Numbered from the stretch's first letter, positions 26,858 to 35,837 are shown. The stretch is DNA of 64,000 nucleotides from Verrucomicrobium spinosum DSM 4136 = JCM 18804 (GCF_000172155.1 NZ_ABIZ01000001.1:1798001-1862000); one strand, 5' to 3'. A program made the numbers and translations. Notes: a model not told the origin generated them from the letters alone.

Positions 26858-27904
26858 ATGACTCGATCCAACCAACCTCCCCAGCTGCCGCAGTTCCCGC
26901 AGATGCCCCAGATAAAGGTCAGTCTTCGCACCCTTGGTCTTGGGGCGGTAGGGCTGTTCCTCGTGATCGGCGTGCTGACCAGCTTCTACACGGTGCCGGC
27001 GGAGTCCGTGGGCGTGGTGCAACGGTTCGGCCGCTACCTGGAAACGAGCGGTCCCGGCCTGCGCTTCCGCATACCCTTCGGCGTCGATCGCGTCACGGAG
27101 GTGCCGGTTCAGCGCCAGCTCAAGATGGAGTTTGGTTTTTCCACTGGCTACACCACGAATGAGTACCAGAGCTCCAGGGAGTCCGAGGCGGAGAAGAACA
27201 TGGTCACGGGTGACCTGAACGCCGCAGAGGTGGAGTGGGTGGTGCAGTACGGTGTGACTGACGCGCGCGCCTACCTCTTCCATCTCCGTACGCCGGAGGC
27301 CACCCTTCGTGATGTGGCGGAGAGCGTGATGCGTGAGGTGGTGGGGGATCGCACGGTGGATGAGGTGCTCACCTTCGGACGTGAGGACATCCAGATGGAG
27401 GTGCGCAAGCAGCTGGTGACCGTGGTGGACCGCCTGGGCATGGGCCTGCGCGTGGAGCAGGTGCAACTGACCAACGTGCGCCCCCCGCGCCCGGTGCAGC
27501 GCTCGTTTGATGAAGTGAGCCGTGCCCAGCAGGAGCGGGAGCAGTTGATCAACCAGGCCAATGGGGAATACAACAAGGTGGTGCCCCGGGCTCGTGGCGA
27601 GGCCGAGCAGAAGGTCAGCGAGGCAGAGGGCTACGCCGTGAAACGCGTGAACGAAGCCGAGGGCGACGTCGCCCGCTTCAATGCCCTGCTGACCCAGTAT
27701 GAAAAGGCTCCTGAGGTGACCCGTCAGCGCATCTACCTGGAAACCATGGCCGAAGTCATTCCCAAGTTGGGCGGCAAGATCATCCTGGATGACGCGGCCA
27801 AACAGTTCCTGCCCCTCATGCACCTCCAGCAGCCGCAACCCCAGGTGCCGGTGCCTTACCAGCAGCCCGCTCCCCAGCGTCAGGTCACCCAGCCGGTGCG
27901 TTGA
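26858..27904 (+). CDS. hflK: FtsH protease modulator HflK
   Basis: A 348-residue SPFH/band-7 protein anchored by one N-terminal membrane helix (about residues 25-45, LGAVGLFLVIGVL) with a Pro/Gln-rich cytoplasmic start. The SPFH opening VPAESVGVVQRFGRYLETSGPG is typical, followed by the band-7 domain and a coiled coil rich in Glu and Ala (about residues 220-280). The protein ends in a Gln/Pro tail. With HflC it forms a large membrane cage around FtsH and tunes its proteolysis. The spacing of 51 bp to hflC and common orientation indicate an operon. Confidence 0.93.
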   Translation: MTRSNQPPQLPQFPQMPQIKVSLRTLGLGAVGLFLVIGVLTSFYTVPAESVGVVQRFGRYLETSGPGLRFRIPFGVDRVTEVPVQRQLKMEFGFSTGYTTNEYQSSRESEAEKNMVTGDLNAAEVEWVVQYGVTDARAYLFHLRTPEATLRDVAESVMREVVGDRTVDEVLTFGREDIQMEVRKQLVTVVDRLGMGLRVEQVQLTNVRPPRPVQRSFDEVSRAQQEREQLINQANGEYNKVVPRARGEAEQKVSEAEGYAVKRVNEAEGDVARFNALLTQYEKAPEVTRQRIYLETMAEVIPKLGGKIILDDAAKQFLPLMHLQQPQPQVPVPYQQPAPQRQVTQPVR

Positions 27905-27955
27905 TCCTGAAACCTCCGGCAACTTTTCATCCGTTTTGTCCCCCATCTTTTTCTC

Positions 27956-29074
27956 ATGAAAGCTTCCATTTACCTCCTGTCCCTGGCAGGTGCCGTGCTG
28001 CTGCTCTTTCTCTTCTCCGTCAGCGCCTACACCGTGGGTGAGACCGAGCAAATCATCATCACCCAGTTCGGCGAGCCCGTGGGTGGTGCCATCAACAACC
28101 GGCTTGAGAAGAATGAGGCCGGTCTTCACTTCAAGGCACCTTTCATTCAGCAGGTACACCGTTTCGAGAAGCGCATCCTCGAGTGGGACGGTCCTTCTGA
28201 CTCCATGTCCACCCGTGAGAAGCTCACCGTCGTGGTGAATGCCTTCGCCCGATGGCGCATCGCCGATCCCCTCCGCTACTACCAGAGCCTTCGTGACGAG
28301 CGCAGCGCGCTTTCCCGCATCACCGACATCGTCGGCAGCGCCACCCGCGGTGTCGTGGCCAAGCACGACCTTGTAGAGGTGGTGCGCAGCGACAAGACGC
28401 GCAAGGTGGAGGTGGAGAAACTCTCGGTGCAGGGCATCGCTGTGGTGACGCAGCTCCCGGCCATCCAGTACGGTCGCTCTGTTCTGGAGAAGGAAGTCCT
28501 GGCTGCCGCCGCGGAGAGCGCCAAGGCCTGGGGCATCGAGATCCTGGAGGTGCAGTTCAAGCGCATCAACTACAACCCGGCCGTGAGCGACAAGATCTAT
28601 GACCGCATGACCTCTGAGCGCATGCAGATTGCCGAACGTTTTCGCTCTGAAGGCGAGGGTGAGGCCGCCAAGATCATTGGTCGCAAGGAGAAGGACCTCC
28701 GCGAGATCGAATCCAGCGCCTACCGCAAGGTTCAGGAAATTCAGGGTGAGGCCGACGCCAAAGCCACCGAGATCTACGCCCAGGCTTACAACACCAGCAC
28801 CTCCGCCGCCCAGCTCTACCAGTTCGTCAAGACCCTGGAGACCTACAAAACCACCCTCGGCCGCGACAGCACCCTCATCCTCACGACGGACAGCGACTTC
28901 TTCAAGTACCTGAAGTCCATGAACCCGGAAGGGAAGACGGAACCGGTGGTGACACCCGCAGCGAAGCCAACGCAAGCCAAAGCGTCGCCTGCACCCGCCG
29001 TAATGCCAGCACCTGCCCCAGTGCCAACCCCTGCGCCTGCGTCAGCGCCTGTGCCGACTCCGGTGGCGCAGTGA
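27956..29074 (+). CDS. hflC: FtsH protease modulator HflC
   Basis: A 372-residue partner of HflK: an N-terminal membrane helix (about residues 5-25) precedes the SPFH domain opening TVGETEQIIITQFGEPVG. The HflC-specific pattern MSTREKLTVVVNAFARWRI and the helical part with RSEGEGEAAKIIGRKEKDL and EADAKATEIYAQAYN are present. A Pro/Ala-rich tail of about 50 residues extends beyond the usual end. It is the second gene of the hflKC operon. Confidence 0.94.
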   Translation: MKASIYLLSLAGAVLLLFLFSVSAYTVGETEQIIITQFGEPVGGAINNRLEKNEAGLHFKAPFIQQVHRFEKRILEWDGPSDSMSTREKLTVVVNAFARWRIADPLRYYQSLRDERSALSRITDIVGSATRGVVAKHDLVEVVRSDKTRKVEVEKLSVQGIAVVTQLPAIQYGRSVLEKEVLAAAAESAKAWGIEILEVQFKRINYNPAVSDKIYDRMTSERMQIAERFRSEGEGEAAKIIGRKEKDLREIESSAYRKVQEIQGEADAKATEIYAQAYNTSTSAAQLYQFVKTLETYKTTLGRDSTLILTTDSDFFKYLKSMNPEGKTEPVVTPAAKPTQAKASPAPAVMPAPAPVPTPAPASAPVPTPVAQ

Positions 29075-29206
29075 TTTGGTGAAACAGCTCCTGGTGGTCT
29101 TTGAACCACCGGGGGCAGTGGAGGAACGGGGGGTGTTGTGTATTTCATGGAACCCACGAAGTTGTTTCTTGGCGAGCGCCGGAGCCCCGCTGGCGCATCC
29201 ACAAAC

Positions 29207-29520
29207 CGGTGGCGGGAGTGCCACTTCAGGAGGGCCGAAGGTCCGGCGTGATACCAGCCTTGGGCAACGCCCAAGGAAAAGATGCCTAACCAACCCCATG
29301 AGGGCTGAAGGCCCGGCCTCATCAAACCTGCCCACGACGAGCATCCCTGAATGACCCCGGGCCTACAGCCCTCAACATCTAAAGCTAACGCCAACCTTGG
29401 GCGTTGCCCAAGGCTGGGTATCACCCCGGGCTTTCAGCCCTCAGCTCGTTCGCAAAAAGGAGATCATCGGCCCCGCCGCATTTTCCCTTATGGCATTCGC
29501 CTTCAGGCGGGACGGCTCAG
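29207..29520. repeat. Mosaic hairpin repeat block (copy 4)
   Basis: Same module set as the other blocks: GGCCGAAGGTCCGG, GCCTTGGGCAACGCCCAAGG, GGGCTGAAGGCCCGG and GGGCCTACAGCCC. It is a shorter copy located downstream of hflC. Before it, at about 29090-29115, is a small hairpin GGTGG/CCACC. Confidence 0.8.
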
Positions 29521-29641
29521 TGACCAGGAGATCTATGAACACCTGCTGGCCAAAGCCCCAGCCTGGGAAATGGAGTCGCCCGCACTGACCCTTCGCATTG
29601 TCCGATTCATGTGGATGTATGTCGATGCCTATACGGAGTAG
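29517..29641 (+). pseudogene. Possible C-terminal gene remnant
   Basis: The last 40 codons of a frame running out of the repeat block (SDQEIYEHLLAKAPAWEMES onward, ending at the stop at 29639-29641) read like real protein, while everything before them is repeat sequence. It is best explained as the tail of a gene cut by the repeat. No family is recognised. Confidence 0.25.
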
Positions 29642-29678
29642 TCAGGTTCCTCAAACACGACCTGCGCCACTGAAGTGA

Positions 29679-29720
29679 CACAGCCGTCCCGGCTGTGCGT
29701 GCTACCGGCGTCCCGCCGGT
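29679..29720. repeat. Twin hairpins with shared GTCCC loop
   Basis: Two consecutive hairpins share the loop sequence GTCCC: CACAGCC/GGCTGTG (29679-29697) and ACCGGC/GCCGGT (29704-29720). The second is followed by TTTT and could act as a terminator for the hflKC side. Confidence 0.6.
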
Positions 29721-30024
29721 TTTGTCCGCCGCTCCCGCTAGCACATTTCATGAGCGAGCTGAATTAGTTAGTAGTGCAAGCTTCCGCGTGATTCAGGTGG
29801 GCCTATAAGTAAAAAAGGGATTTTGAGTGGCTAGGGTAAAGAGTCAATTCGTGGATAAACCTCTTCAGGGTTTGGGAGGTCTTATCTACAGGGTTGCAAT
29901 ATCAATATGCTACAAAAAAACTAAACAGCGCAAAAAGTGTTCGTTTTCCTCATGCGTAAAAAAGTTCTGCGACAAGTTGAAAAAAGACAATCTTACGCTA
30001 GCGATTCACAAAGGAACCTTAGAT
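29721..30024. other. AT-rich boundary of the accessory region
   Basis: No gene is accepted here although the frame of the next gene is open. Base composition is visibly richer in A/T than the flanking kilobases, with several A-runs. The in-frame translation is Lys/Cys-rich and unlike the downstream zinc-ribbon protein. Confidence 0.45.
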
Positions 30025-30570
30025 ATGGCGAGGACAAAAAGAGCGCAGAATAGGTGTAAGGATTGCGGTTACACCTGGTACCCCAAAGGCAAGAATCTCT
30101 CTCGTCGATGCCCAAGTTGTGGTGGTAGCAACGTTACGTATGCTGGATGTGGATGTCTGGGGCTTGTCGTTGTCGGCATTGGTATCGCATTTTTTGCTTC
30201 TATGCTTTCAGGCCCCCGTGAGAGTGCTCCCCCGGCTCAACTTCCGGAATCTCTGTCTCCCTCAAATCCAAGTACTGCTGTTCCAACATCTGGTCATGAT
30301 TTTGCAGTTGGTACAAAGACTATGGGAACGACAGGAAGCTCGACGGCGACCGCCTTGCAGGCGACATTGGCAGTTCCGACTGACACGCGTACCTGGCGCA
30401 GCATCGATGGGCGCGAATTGATCGGAAAGGTTACAGGAATCGACCTTGAGAAAGGGGAAATTACCATCGTCCGTGCAGATGGTCAGGTGTACTCATCCTA
30501 TCCATTGTCTAAATTGCATCCGGATGATGTTCAATTGATCGCTCCACAATACAGTGTTCCGAAGAAATAG
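30025..30570 (+). CDS. Zinc-ribbon membrane protein with SHD1-like domain
   Basis: A 181-residue protein. Residues about 1-45 form a zinc ribbon with paired Cys (CKDCGYTW and CPSCGGSN). One membrane helix follows (about 45-65, GCLGLVVVGIGIAFFASML), then a Ser/Pro/Thr linker. The C-terminal 50 residues resemble the SHD1 fold common in Planctomycetes and Verrucomicrobia: RTWRSIDGRELIGKVTGI, then a strand pair ending in LSKLHPDDVQLI. Topology suggests a cytoplasmic ribbon and an exported domain. The ATG at 30025 is selected because the domain starts there; upstream sequence in frame is AT-rich filler. It is the first gene of the accessory array. Confidence 0.65.
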   Translation: MARTKRAQNRCKDCGYTWYPKGKNLSRRCPSCGGSNVTYAGCGCLGLVVVGIGIAFFASMLSGPRESAPPAQLPESLSPSNPSTAVPTSGHDFAVGTKTMGTTGSSTATALQATLAVPTDTRTWRSIDGRELIGKVTGIDLEKGEITIVRADGQVYSSYPLSKLHPDDVQLIAPQYSVPKK

Positions 30571-30638
30571 TGGGAACGGTCTATTTATAAGCCCCTTCCT
30601 CGGCTTGCCTGTATCAGGCAATTCGCCTACAATAGGAA

Positions 30639-31016
30639 ATGCCCACGGAGAATCAGATACTCGAGTGCATGCCCGTATGGGAAGCGTTGTCAGAGCTCTT
30701 CCTGGATGACGAACTGTCTCAGGAGGATTGCCAACGCACGGCGTCGGTTCTTGCGGGGAGCAGATACAGCGTCAAAGAGCTTCAGGAAATACTCCTGCAT
30801 GAGGTCTATCCGGCCTGCGCTCTGAATTTGATTTGCGTGGCGGGCGCCTGGGGAGCTTGGGGTGAAGATTGGATTCGGGAGCACATCGCTCCGCGATACA
30901 ACCAGCGGCCCCTTGTTCATCTTCCAGCTTTCCAATGGGGTGCCATTGAAGGGCCGTGGGGCGTCGTGAAAACCCTGCTGAGCGAGCAACGCCAAGAAAC
31001 AATTTGCGCCAGTTGA
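30639..31016 (+). CDS. DUF7079 family small protein
   Basis: A 125-residue soluble protein. The opening MPVWEALSELFLDDELSQED, the middle YSVKELQEILLHEVYPACALN and the part VAGAWGAWGEDWI follow the DUF7079 pattern as I remember it. Function is unknown; related proteins occur in clusters of small accessory genes of immunity type, which fits the surroundings. The next gene follows 27 bp later. Confidence 0.65.
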   Translation: MPTENQILECMPVWEALSELFLDDELSQEDCQRTASVLAGSRYSVKELQEILLHEVYPACALNLICVAGAWGAWGEDWIREHIAPRYNQRPLVHLPAFQWGAIEGPWGVVKTLLSEQRQETICAS

Positions 31017-31043
31017 CGCCCCCAAGCCTCTTGCCTGAAAACG

Positions 31044-31337
31044 ATGCCCCAGCAAGTTCGCCCACATCAGCTCTCCACTTCGTCTCCAGCTTCATCGTGG
31101 GAGCTGATAGTGTGGCTGGTTGCCGGAGGCTTCTGCCTGTTGGGCTTTTGCCTGGGTGCGCTCATGTTGTACGTGGCTTGGGATCACAACCCTCAGGGAG
31201 AGTTTCGCGACGAAACAGGTGTTCACTGGCTGGCCTGGCTCGGCATCGGTTTCAGCTGGTTCATTGCCGTCGCGGGTATTCCCTGTCTCATGCCCGCTTC
31301 CGTTTCGTGCATCTTGTTTCTGGTCAGACGGAGATGA
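31044..31337 (+). CDS. Small two-helix membrane protein
   Basis: A 97-residue protein with two clear hydrophobic helices (about residues 20-45, IVWLVAGGFCLLGFCLGALML, and 65-92) joined by a charged loop DHNPQGEFRDETGVHW. It ends in Arg residues. I do not recognise a family. It stands 27 bp behind the DUF7079 gene and may be co-transcribed with it. Confidence 0.55.
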   Translation: MPQQVRPHQLSTSSPASSWELIVWLVAGGFCLLGFCLGALMLYVAWDHNPQGEFRDETGVHWLAWLGIGFSWFIAVAGIPCLMPASVSCILFLVRRR

Positions 31338-31387
31338 TCTGAGTTTGACGAGATGCCGAAGCTGCACCAAGGGCGGTGATTGAAGCA

Positions 31388-32095
31388 ATGCTGAACCCAT
31401 CCGTCGTCACCATCGCCAATGCCTACTTGGCTTCTCATCTGGGTTGCTCGCCGCACAGTCTGTTTGCTGCTCCATTGAGTATCCAGATCCACGGTGGTGA
31501 CCTTGCAGACTACTGGGGTGCCTTTGCCATGTTCCGGCATGGGGCGGCGATCGTCTCGTTGCCATCGACCTGTGCGGACAAACTCAAAGGGCTGCTGGCA
31601 AAGGTGGTTTCCGATTGCTCACCCGCGAGCTTTGCCAAGGCGCTCGCATCCGTCGCTTCGGTGGTCATCGGTCCTGCGTCCATCGGCTATGCAACCGCCG
31701 TCATTCCACCGGAACATCCCGTCAGGTCACTCGTTCCGGGCGACGTTGTTGCCTTTCACGCTTTGCAGCAGGGCTGCGATGCCACGGAGTGGGAACACGG
31801 AGGCTGCGTCGCCGGCTCTCCTGCGTCGGGCGTATTCACCAAGGACCAACTGGTGGCCGTGGCGAGTTATGAAGTGTGGGGCGGCACGATCGCCCACATC
31901 TCGGTCATCACCCACCCGGATTTCAGAGGGCAGGGCCTCGGCCGCAGTGCGGTGGCGCATGTCGCCCGGCGCGCGATCCTCAGCGGCCTGCTTCCGCAGT
32001 ATCGCACCCTGGAGTCCAACGCGGGTTCCATTCGTATTGCGGAATCCCTCGGCTTCCAGCAATATGCTACGTCTATGGCGGTACGGTTGAAGTAG
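31388..32095 (+). CDS. GNAT family N-acetyltransferase
   Basis: A 235-residue protein whose C-terminal half is a GNAT domain: the acetyl-CoA motif VITHPDFRGQGLGRSAVAH is followed by the TLESNAGSIRIAESLGFQ motif. The N-terminal 100 residues (GDLADYWGAFAMFR and following) are of the GNAT-associated type that covers the substrate site. An upstream GTG at 31376 would add four residues. The substrate is unknown. Confidence 0.85.
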   Translation: MLNPSVVTIANAYLASHLGCSPHSLFAAPLSIQIHGGDLADYWGAFAMFRHGAAIVSLPSTCADKLKGLLAKVVSDCSPASFAKALASVASVVIGPASIGYATAVIPPEHPVRSLVPGDVVAFHALQQGCDATEWEHGGCVAGSPASGVFTKDQLVAVASYEVWGGTIAHISVITHPDFRGQGLGRSAVAHVARRAILSGLLPQYRTLESNAGSIRIAESLGFQQYATSMAVRLK

Positions 32096-32211
32096 TTGAT
32101 TCTAAGGTTCGAGGCAACGTCTTTGTGGGCGATCCTGCCTGGGGCAGCATTTGGACTGGCTTTGACGCCAAGGGCGGTTATGGTAGTGCGGTGGTACGGT
32201 ATGGCGAGTGA
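32068..32211 (+). pseudogene. C-terminal fragment of an unknown gene
   Basis: In a frame different from the acetyltransferase and overlapping its last codons, about 45 codons read like real coding sequence (GGTVEVVDSKVRGNVFVGDP to a stop at 32209-32211). There is no start codon or N-terminal half. It may be a tail left by recombination within the accessory array. Confidence 0.3.
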
Positions 32212-32338
32212 TCGGGGCACGAATTTTGCCCAGTCCAATAACAGGCACTGGGCATGTGCTTTTCCGCGCCAGCAGCCCAGAGTGGTGGTAGGCTTTAGCC
32301 TTCCTGCGAGCGACGAGAGTCGTGCGAATGAACGATCC

Positions 32339-32599
32339 ATGCAAGAAAACAGCAGCCCAATGCCCCCTCAAGACAAGCGGTACTACTCTGGAGAGGCGGT
32401 GCACGCTGGTGATGTAGTTCGCTTCAACGGCGTGCCGACCATTGTCGTGTTTGTGAATGACAATCGGGAATATCAACCGGGGTTCAGCGCGGAGGAGTGG
32501 GCCCACTTGGGTTCTGGGTTCATGTTGCAGGTGGAGAATGGTGCTTTGGTCTTTCTGGAGGAGGCGGACGAAGATCTTGATTTTGTTTGTCGGGCTTGA
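32339..32599 (+). CDS. Small immunity-like protein of unknown function
   Basis: An 86-residue acidic protein. Pattern: KRYYSGEAVHAGDVVRFNG, then a hydrophobic strand IVVFV, EEWAHLGSGFMLQ, and an acidic end EEADEDLDF. This arrangement is like a family of small proteins often found next to polymorphic-toxin immunity genes; the match is from memory and the function is not known. The ATG at 32339 fits the domain start. The ISAs1 element begins 20 bp after its stop. Confidence 0.5.
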   Translation: MQENSSPMPPQDKRYYSGEAVHAGDVVRFNGVPTIVVFVNDNREYQPGFSAEEWAHLGSGFMLQVENGALVFLEEADEDLDFVCRA

Positions 32600-32618
32600 T
32601 GGCGTAAACTGAACGGAC

Positions 32619-33859
32619 CAGGGCTTACGCATCTAAATTTACTCCAAGCAAGGTTTGGAGATAGTCTGTACTGAGTCCGGCTTCGAATCTGCGTTGGTTG
32701 ACCGATTTTTTGGAGTTTGGGTTCTCTCGCTTGATCATTGCATGAGTCAGGCGTCGAAGGGTGGCCAGATTCTCCGCGCTGTAACCTCTTCTAGACCGGC
32801 TCTCATCTTCGCCAAAGGTCACATCTAGAACCCAGTGCAGCGAGTTTTCAATCCCCCAGTGAGCGCGTACTGAGGCTGCAATGAGCGCGGCATCGGCTTT
32901 CAAACTGCTGATGAAGTAACGCCTTTGCACCGTGGTCTGACCCGCCACGGTGCGCTCGCATTCCACCGCAGCCACGCTGCGCAGTCCCGCCCACTTTTCT
33001 GCCCCCTGCAGCCAGCATTCCACTTCCTCACTCACCCAACAGCGACGCACTTCATGCCGGCCGTGCCCATCGCTTTCCTCTTGATGAAAGTTGCCTTCTG
33101 CCCTGGCCAGGTCCTCCCCCGTGTCCAAATAGTGGCTGACCTGTTGATGGAGGCTTTCCTGGTTGCTTTTGAGGGCCAGGATGTAGTCCCCCTTTTGCTG
33201 GATGATTTTCCTGGCCACCTCCCTCTGGCAGCCCATGGCGTCGATGGTCACGATGCAGCCTTTCAACGCCAGCATTTCCAACAACTCCGGCATCGCGCCA
33301 ATCTCATTGCTCTTGTCAGCAACCTTGACCTGTCCAAGGCACAGGCTCAATTCACTGGCCCAAGCCCCCACGATGACCGCAGGTGCCTGCCCTTTGTCGA
33401 CGGCCCCGCGCAGTGCCTTTCCATCAATGGCGATCACCCCTTTGAGACCGCTCTCAAGCCCCTCGCTGGAGAGTTGGCGCAATACACCTTGGGTCCAGAG
33501 ACTGAAGGCTTCCATGAAGCGCTTGGGATCAAGCAGGCTGAAGACTTTACGGAACGTGTCGTGACTGGGAATGCCGTTGGGCAGGGCAAGAAAGCTCTCC
33601 AACCAAGTGCGCTTCAGATTGCCGAAGGCTTCCATATGGGTGTAATGCCCCTGACCGCACAGCATGGCGCAGGTGGCAATCACCAGGATGTCGGCCAGAT
33701 CATGTCGCTGGGTACGCTGCACCCTCCAGTCATCAATGCTCTGAAAAACTTCACGAAGGTTGCTGTCAGGAGATGCAGAGGCGGAAGACATGCCCCACTT
33801 CATTCACACATCTTAACTAATTTCCACGTGCTTTGTAAAAACTAGATGCGTAAGCCCTG
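32619..33859 (-). mobile_element. Complete ISAs1-family insertion sequence (1241 bp)
   Basis: The ends are perfect 17-bp inverted repeats: CAGGGCTTACGCATCTA at 32619-32635 and its complement at 33843-33859. They are flanked by a perfect 10-bp target duplication CTGAACGGAC at 32609-32618 and 33860-33869, in the size range usual for the family. One full-length transposase gene fills it, and its stop codon lies inside the left inverted repeat. Intact ends and duplication mean a fairly recent single insertion between two small accessory genes. Confidence 0.96.
32625..33803 (-). CDS. ISAs1 family transposase
   Basis: A 392-residue DDE transposase (H-repeat-associated protein type). The N-terminal part has DWRVQRTQRHDLADILVIA. 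The catalytic region contains GVIAIDGKALRGA (first Asp), GCIVTIDAMGCQ (second Asp), and HWGIENSLHWVLDVTFGEDESR, which carries the Glu. The C-terminus has ENLATLRRLTHAMIKRE. No frameshift or stop interrupts it, so it is probably functional. Confidence 0.95.
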   Translation of the reverse strand: MKWGMSSASASPDSNLREVFQSIDDWRVQRTQRHDLADILVIATCAMLCGQGHYTHMEAFGNLKRTWLESFLALPNGIPSHDTFRKVFSLLDPKRFMEAFSLWTQGVLRQLSSEGLESGLKGVIAIDGKALRGAVDKGQAPAVIVGAWASELSLCLGQVKVADKSNEIGAMPELLEMLALKGCIVTIDAMGCQREVARKIIQQKGDYILALKSNQESLHQQVSHYLDTGEDLARAEGNFHQEESDGHGRHEVRRCWVSEEVECWLQGAEKWAGLRSVAAVECERTVAGQTTVQRRYFISSLKADAALIAASVRAHWGIENSLHWVLDVTFGEDESRSRRGYSAENLATLRRLTHAMIKRENPNSKKSVNQRRFEAGLSTDYLQTLLGVNLDA

Positions 33860-33958
33860 CTGAACGGACGCTTTATGCGTTGAAGTCATTAACGACGCGC
33901 AATCAATCTCCCTGAGATCCCGCAGATTCAAGATTCCTACCGCCAACCTTTCGTATTG

Positions 33959-34402
33959 ATGCAACCCATCGAGTTCCACCATGCCTCCGAAGAAGAAATT
34001 GAGAAACTCGCCTCAGCTTTTTGTGACCAGCACGGAGATGAAGCGAACGGCATCATTCCTGATGAAGAGTACGACAAGCTGTTTGATCACCTGGCTGCCA
34101 CACTTCGTAAACATGCCACCTTCACCGAAAGCAGTCTGGATGCCGATGCAGCCTTCAGCGGCTACCGCTATGTGGATCAGATCCCTTGGATCACCATCGT
34201 TCCTCGGAAGGCGGCCGGTCCATCCGTAGCCTTGGCGGCAGCACTAGAGGCCGTCAGCGCTGCCTATCGTCCTTTGGCAGTTTCGTTCGACTTCGCTTCA
34301 GGGGCGTTGCTTGTACTGCCGCCCAATCGCGTTTACACGACCTTCGCCGCATCTGTACTTGCCCCGATAGTTGAAAGTAGTTCCCAACCATCGCACTCAT
34401 GA
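33959..34402 (+). CDS. Hypothetical protein of the accessory array
   Basis: A 147-residue soluble acidic protein not recognised. It begins MQPIEFHHASEEEIEKLASA, has a predicted helical first half with a Tyr-Asp-Lys-Leu segment, and a second half with IPWITIVPRKA and a long helix LAAALEAVSAAYRPLAV. Its stop overlaps the ATG of the following gene by four bases (ATGA at 34399), which implies translational coupling with that membrane protein. Confidence 0.55.
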   Translation: MQPIEFHHASEEEIEKLASAFCDQHGDEANGIIPDEEYDKLFDHLAATLRKHATFTESSLDADAAFSGYRYVDQIPWITIVPRKAAGPSVALAAALEAVSAAYRPLAVSFDFASGALLVLPPNRVYTTFAASVLAPIVESSSQPSHS

Positions 34403-34728
34403 CGCTCACCAAACTCCAATTGCGGTCGCTGAAAGTCTATTTGGGCTGGCACACTCAGCCACCCACTTTCTGGGTTCTTGCTCGATCAAGTCTTCGGTCC
34501 TGGTTGGCATTGGCCGTCGTCGCGGGGCTGGGGTATCTGGTCGTAGAATCGGGCTATCCAGAGGCGGGTTGGTTGGTCATTGGCATCATGGGTGGAGCTT
34601 TCTTGCGCGACATCGGGCGTTACCGAGTTTTGCTAAAGGTGTGGCCAGCTCACGATGACGTTACAGACTGGGAACGGGTGAAATCTGTGCTCGAGGAACA
34701 GGCTGGAACAACGAAGAACCACGGCTAG
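34399..34728 (+). CDS. Small membrane protein of the accessory array
   Basis: A 109-residue protein with two hydrophobic segments (about 32-50, SWLALAVVAGLGYLVV, and 55-70, GWLVIGIMGGAFL) followed by a charged helical tail with WERVKSVLEEQAG. Not recognised. Coupled to the preceding gene by an ATGA overlap. Confidence 0.5.
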   Translation: MTLTKLQLRSLKVYLGWHTQPPTFWVLARSSLRSWLALAVVAGLGYLVVESGYPEAGWLVIGIMGGAFLRDIGRYRVLLKVWPAHDDVTDWERVKSVLEEQAGTTKNHG

Positions 34729-34826
34729 CCGCAGCGCCGGGTTTGAACGTTTTGGCAGGCTGACTCCAGCCGGTGCGATTGGGCTCAACTACGTGGAACG
34801 ATCTCCTGACTAGCAATAGATACCCG

Positions 34827-35093
34827 ATGAACTCACCGCAGGCACGGCTCGAAAGCGCCCTTCGCGAAGCTGACCCGGCTCGAGCAGTGCTCGTCTTGGC
34901 GCGCTGCTTTCGTGATGAAGGGATGAGTCAGCTCGAACTTTATCGCTTGTACGACTCGTTTCGTGCCCTTCATGAAAACGACAAGAATGAAAGGCTGTAT
35001 GATGCCATACTGGATATGATGGATTGCATCTCTGGATGGTGCAGTCCCGGCAATCGCCTCTATGAGACGGACCTATCGGCTGGCGAATTTTGA
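34827..35093 (+). CDS. Small hypothetical protein, immunity-like
   Basis: An 88-residue, mostly helical protein: ARLESALREADPARAVLVLA, then DEGMSQLELYRLYDSFRAL, DAILDMMDCISGWCSP and a Leu-rich acidic end. The Gly-Trp-Cys-Ser-Pro motif recurs in a family of small hypothetical proteins that I associate with toxin-immunity loci, but I cannot name it. The ATG at 34827 gives the compact domain. Confidence 0.5.
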   Translation: MNSPQARLESALREADPARAVLVLARCFRDEGMSQLELYRLYDSFRALHENDKNERLYDAILDMMDCISGWCSPGNRLYETDLSAGEF

Positions 35094-35150
35094 AAGGGAG
35101 ACTCCTGGCGCTGCCGCCCATCTATCCGCTAATATGCTGTTTGAAAAATA

Positions 35151-35837
35151 ATGCCCCGCCTTTGCATCAGCGCCGACACCCACGGCAAGCACAGGGATTT
35201 GACCATCCCTGAATGCGACTTGCTGATTCATTGCGGAGACTTCTGCAACATCGGACAGCAAGAACAGGAGACGTTCGAAGACGTTGACGCCTGGTTTGCC
35301 GAGATTCCCGCTGGTCAGATCATTTGTATCGGTGGAAATCACGATGCCCTGCTGCAAAACCGGGAGTTTCGCTTTTCTCAAGCCATCTACCTTGAAGATG
35401 AAGGCATTGAGGTGGGAGGGTTGAAGGTCTATGGATCACCCTGGTGTCCCGACCTCGCAGGATTTGCATTTTATGCTAAAGAGCAGGACTTGATGACGAG
35501 ATGGAGTCAGATCCCTGAAGGCATCGACATCTTGTTGACGCACACGCCCCCGTTTGGAGTATTGGATGTGGCCAGTGCAGGCGATGTCCATCTCGGCTGT
35601 CTGCACTTGCGGAGGGAGGTGGATCGCATTCGCCCGCAGATTCATGCGTTCGGCCACGTGCATGCCAGCAGCGGTGTTTTGACGGAAGGCGGGATCCATT
35701 TTGTGAATGCTGCCGTGGTAGGTGGTCCAGCTGGCAAGGTTAGGAGCAAGCCGGTGAGTGTCGATGTCGTGTGTGCTCGGGGTAGTGTTCAGCTCTCGAA
35801 TCTCCTGCTCGAGAGAGGAGGCGAGGGGAACCGGTGA
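35151..35837 (+). CDS. Calcineurin-like metallophosphoesterase
   Basis: A 228-residue phosphoesterase with all dinuclear metal motifs in order: ADTHG near residue 10, HCGDF near 29, GGNHD near 64, LLTHTPP near 126 and FGHVHAS near 168. Proteins of this short type hydrolyse phosphodiesters or nucleotides; the substrate is not predictable. The TGA stop shares bases with the ATG of the next gene (ATGA at 35837). Confidence 0.9.
   Translation: MPRLCISADTHGKHRDLTIPECDLLIHCGDFCNIGQQEQETFEDVDAWFAEIPAGQIICIGGNHDALLQNREFRFSQAIYLEDEGIEVGGLKVYGSPWCPDLAGFAFYAKEQDLMTRWSQIPEGIDILLTHTPPFGVLDVASAGDVHLGCLHLRREVDRIRPQIHAFGHVHASSGVLTEGGIHFVNAAVVGGPAGKVRSKPVSVDVVCARGSVQLSNLLLERGGEGNR

Noticed and set aside
26633-28975. 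780-codon minus-strand frame across hflKC
   Set aside because: Antisense shadow of hflK and hflC; composition is His/Leu/Ala-rich with no fold signal.
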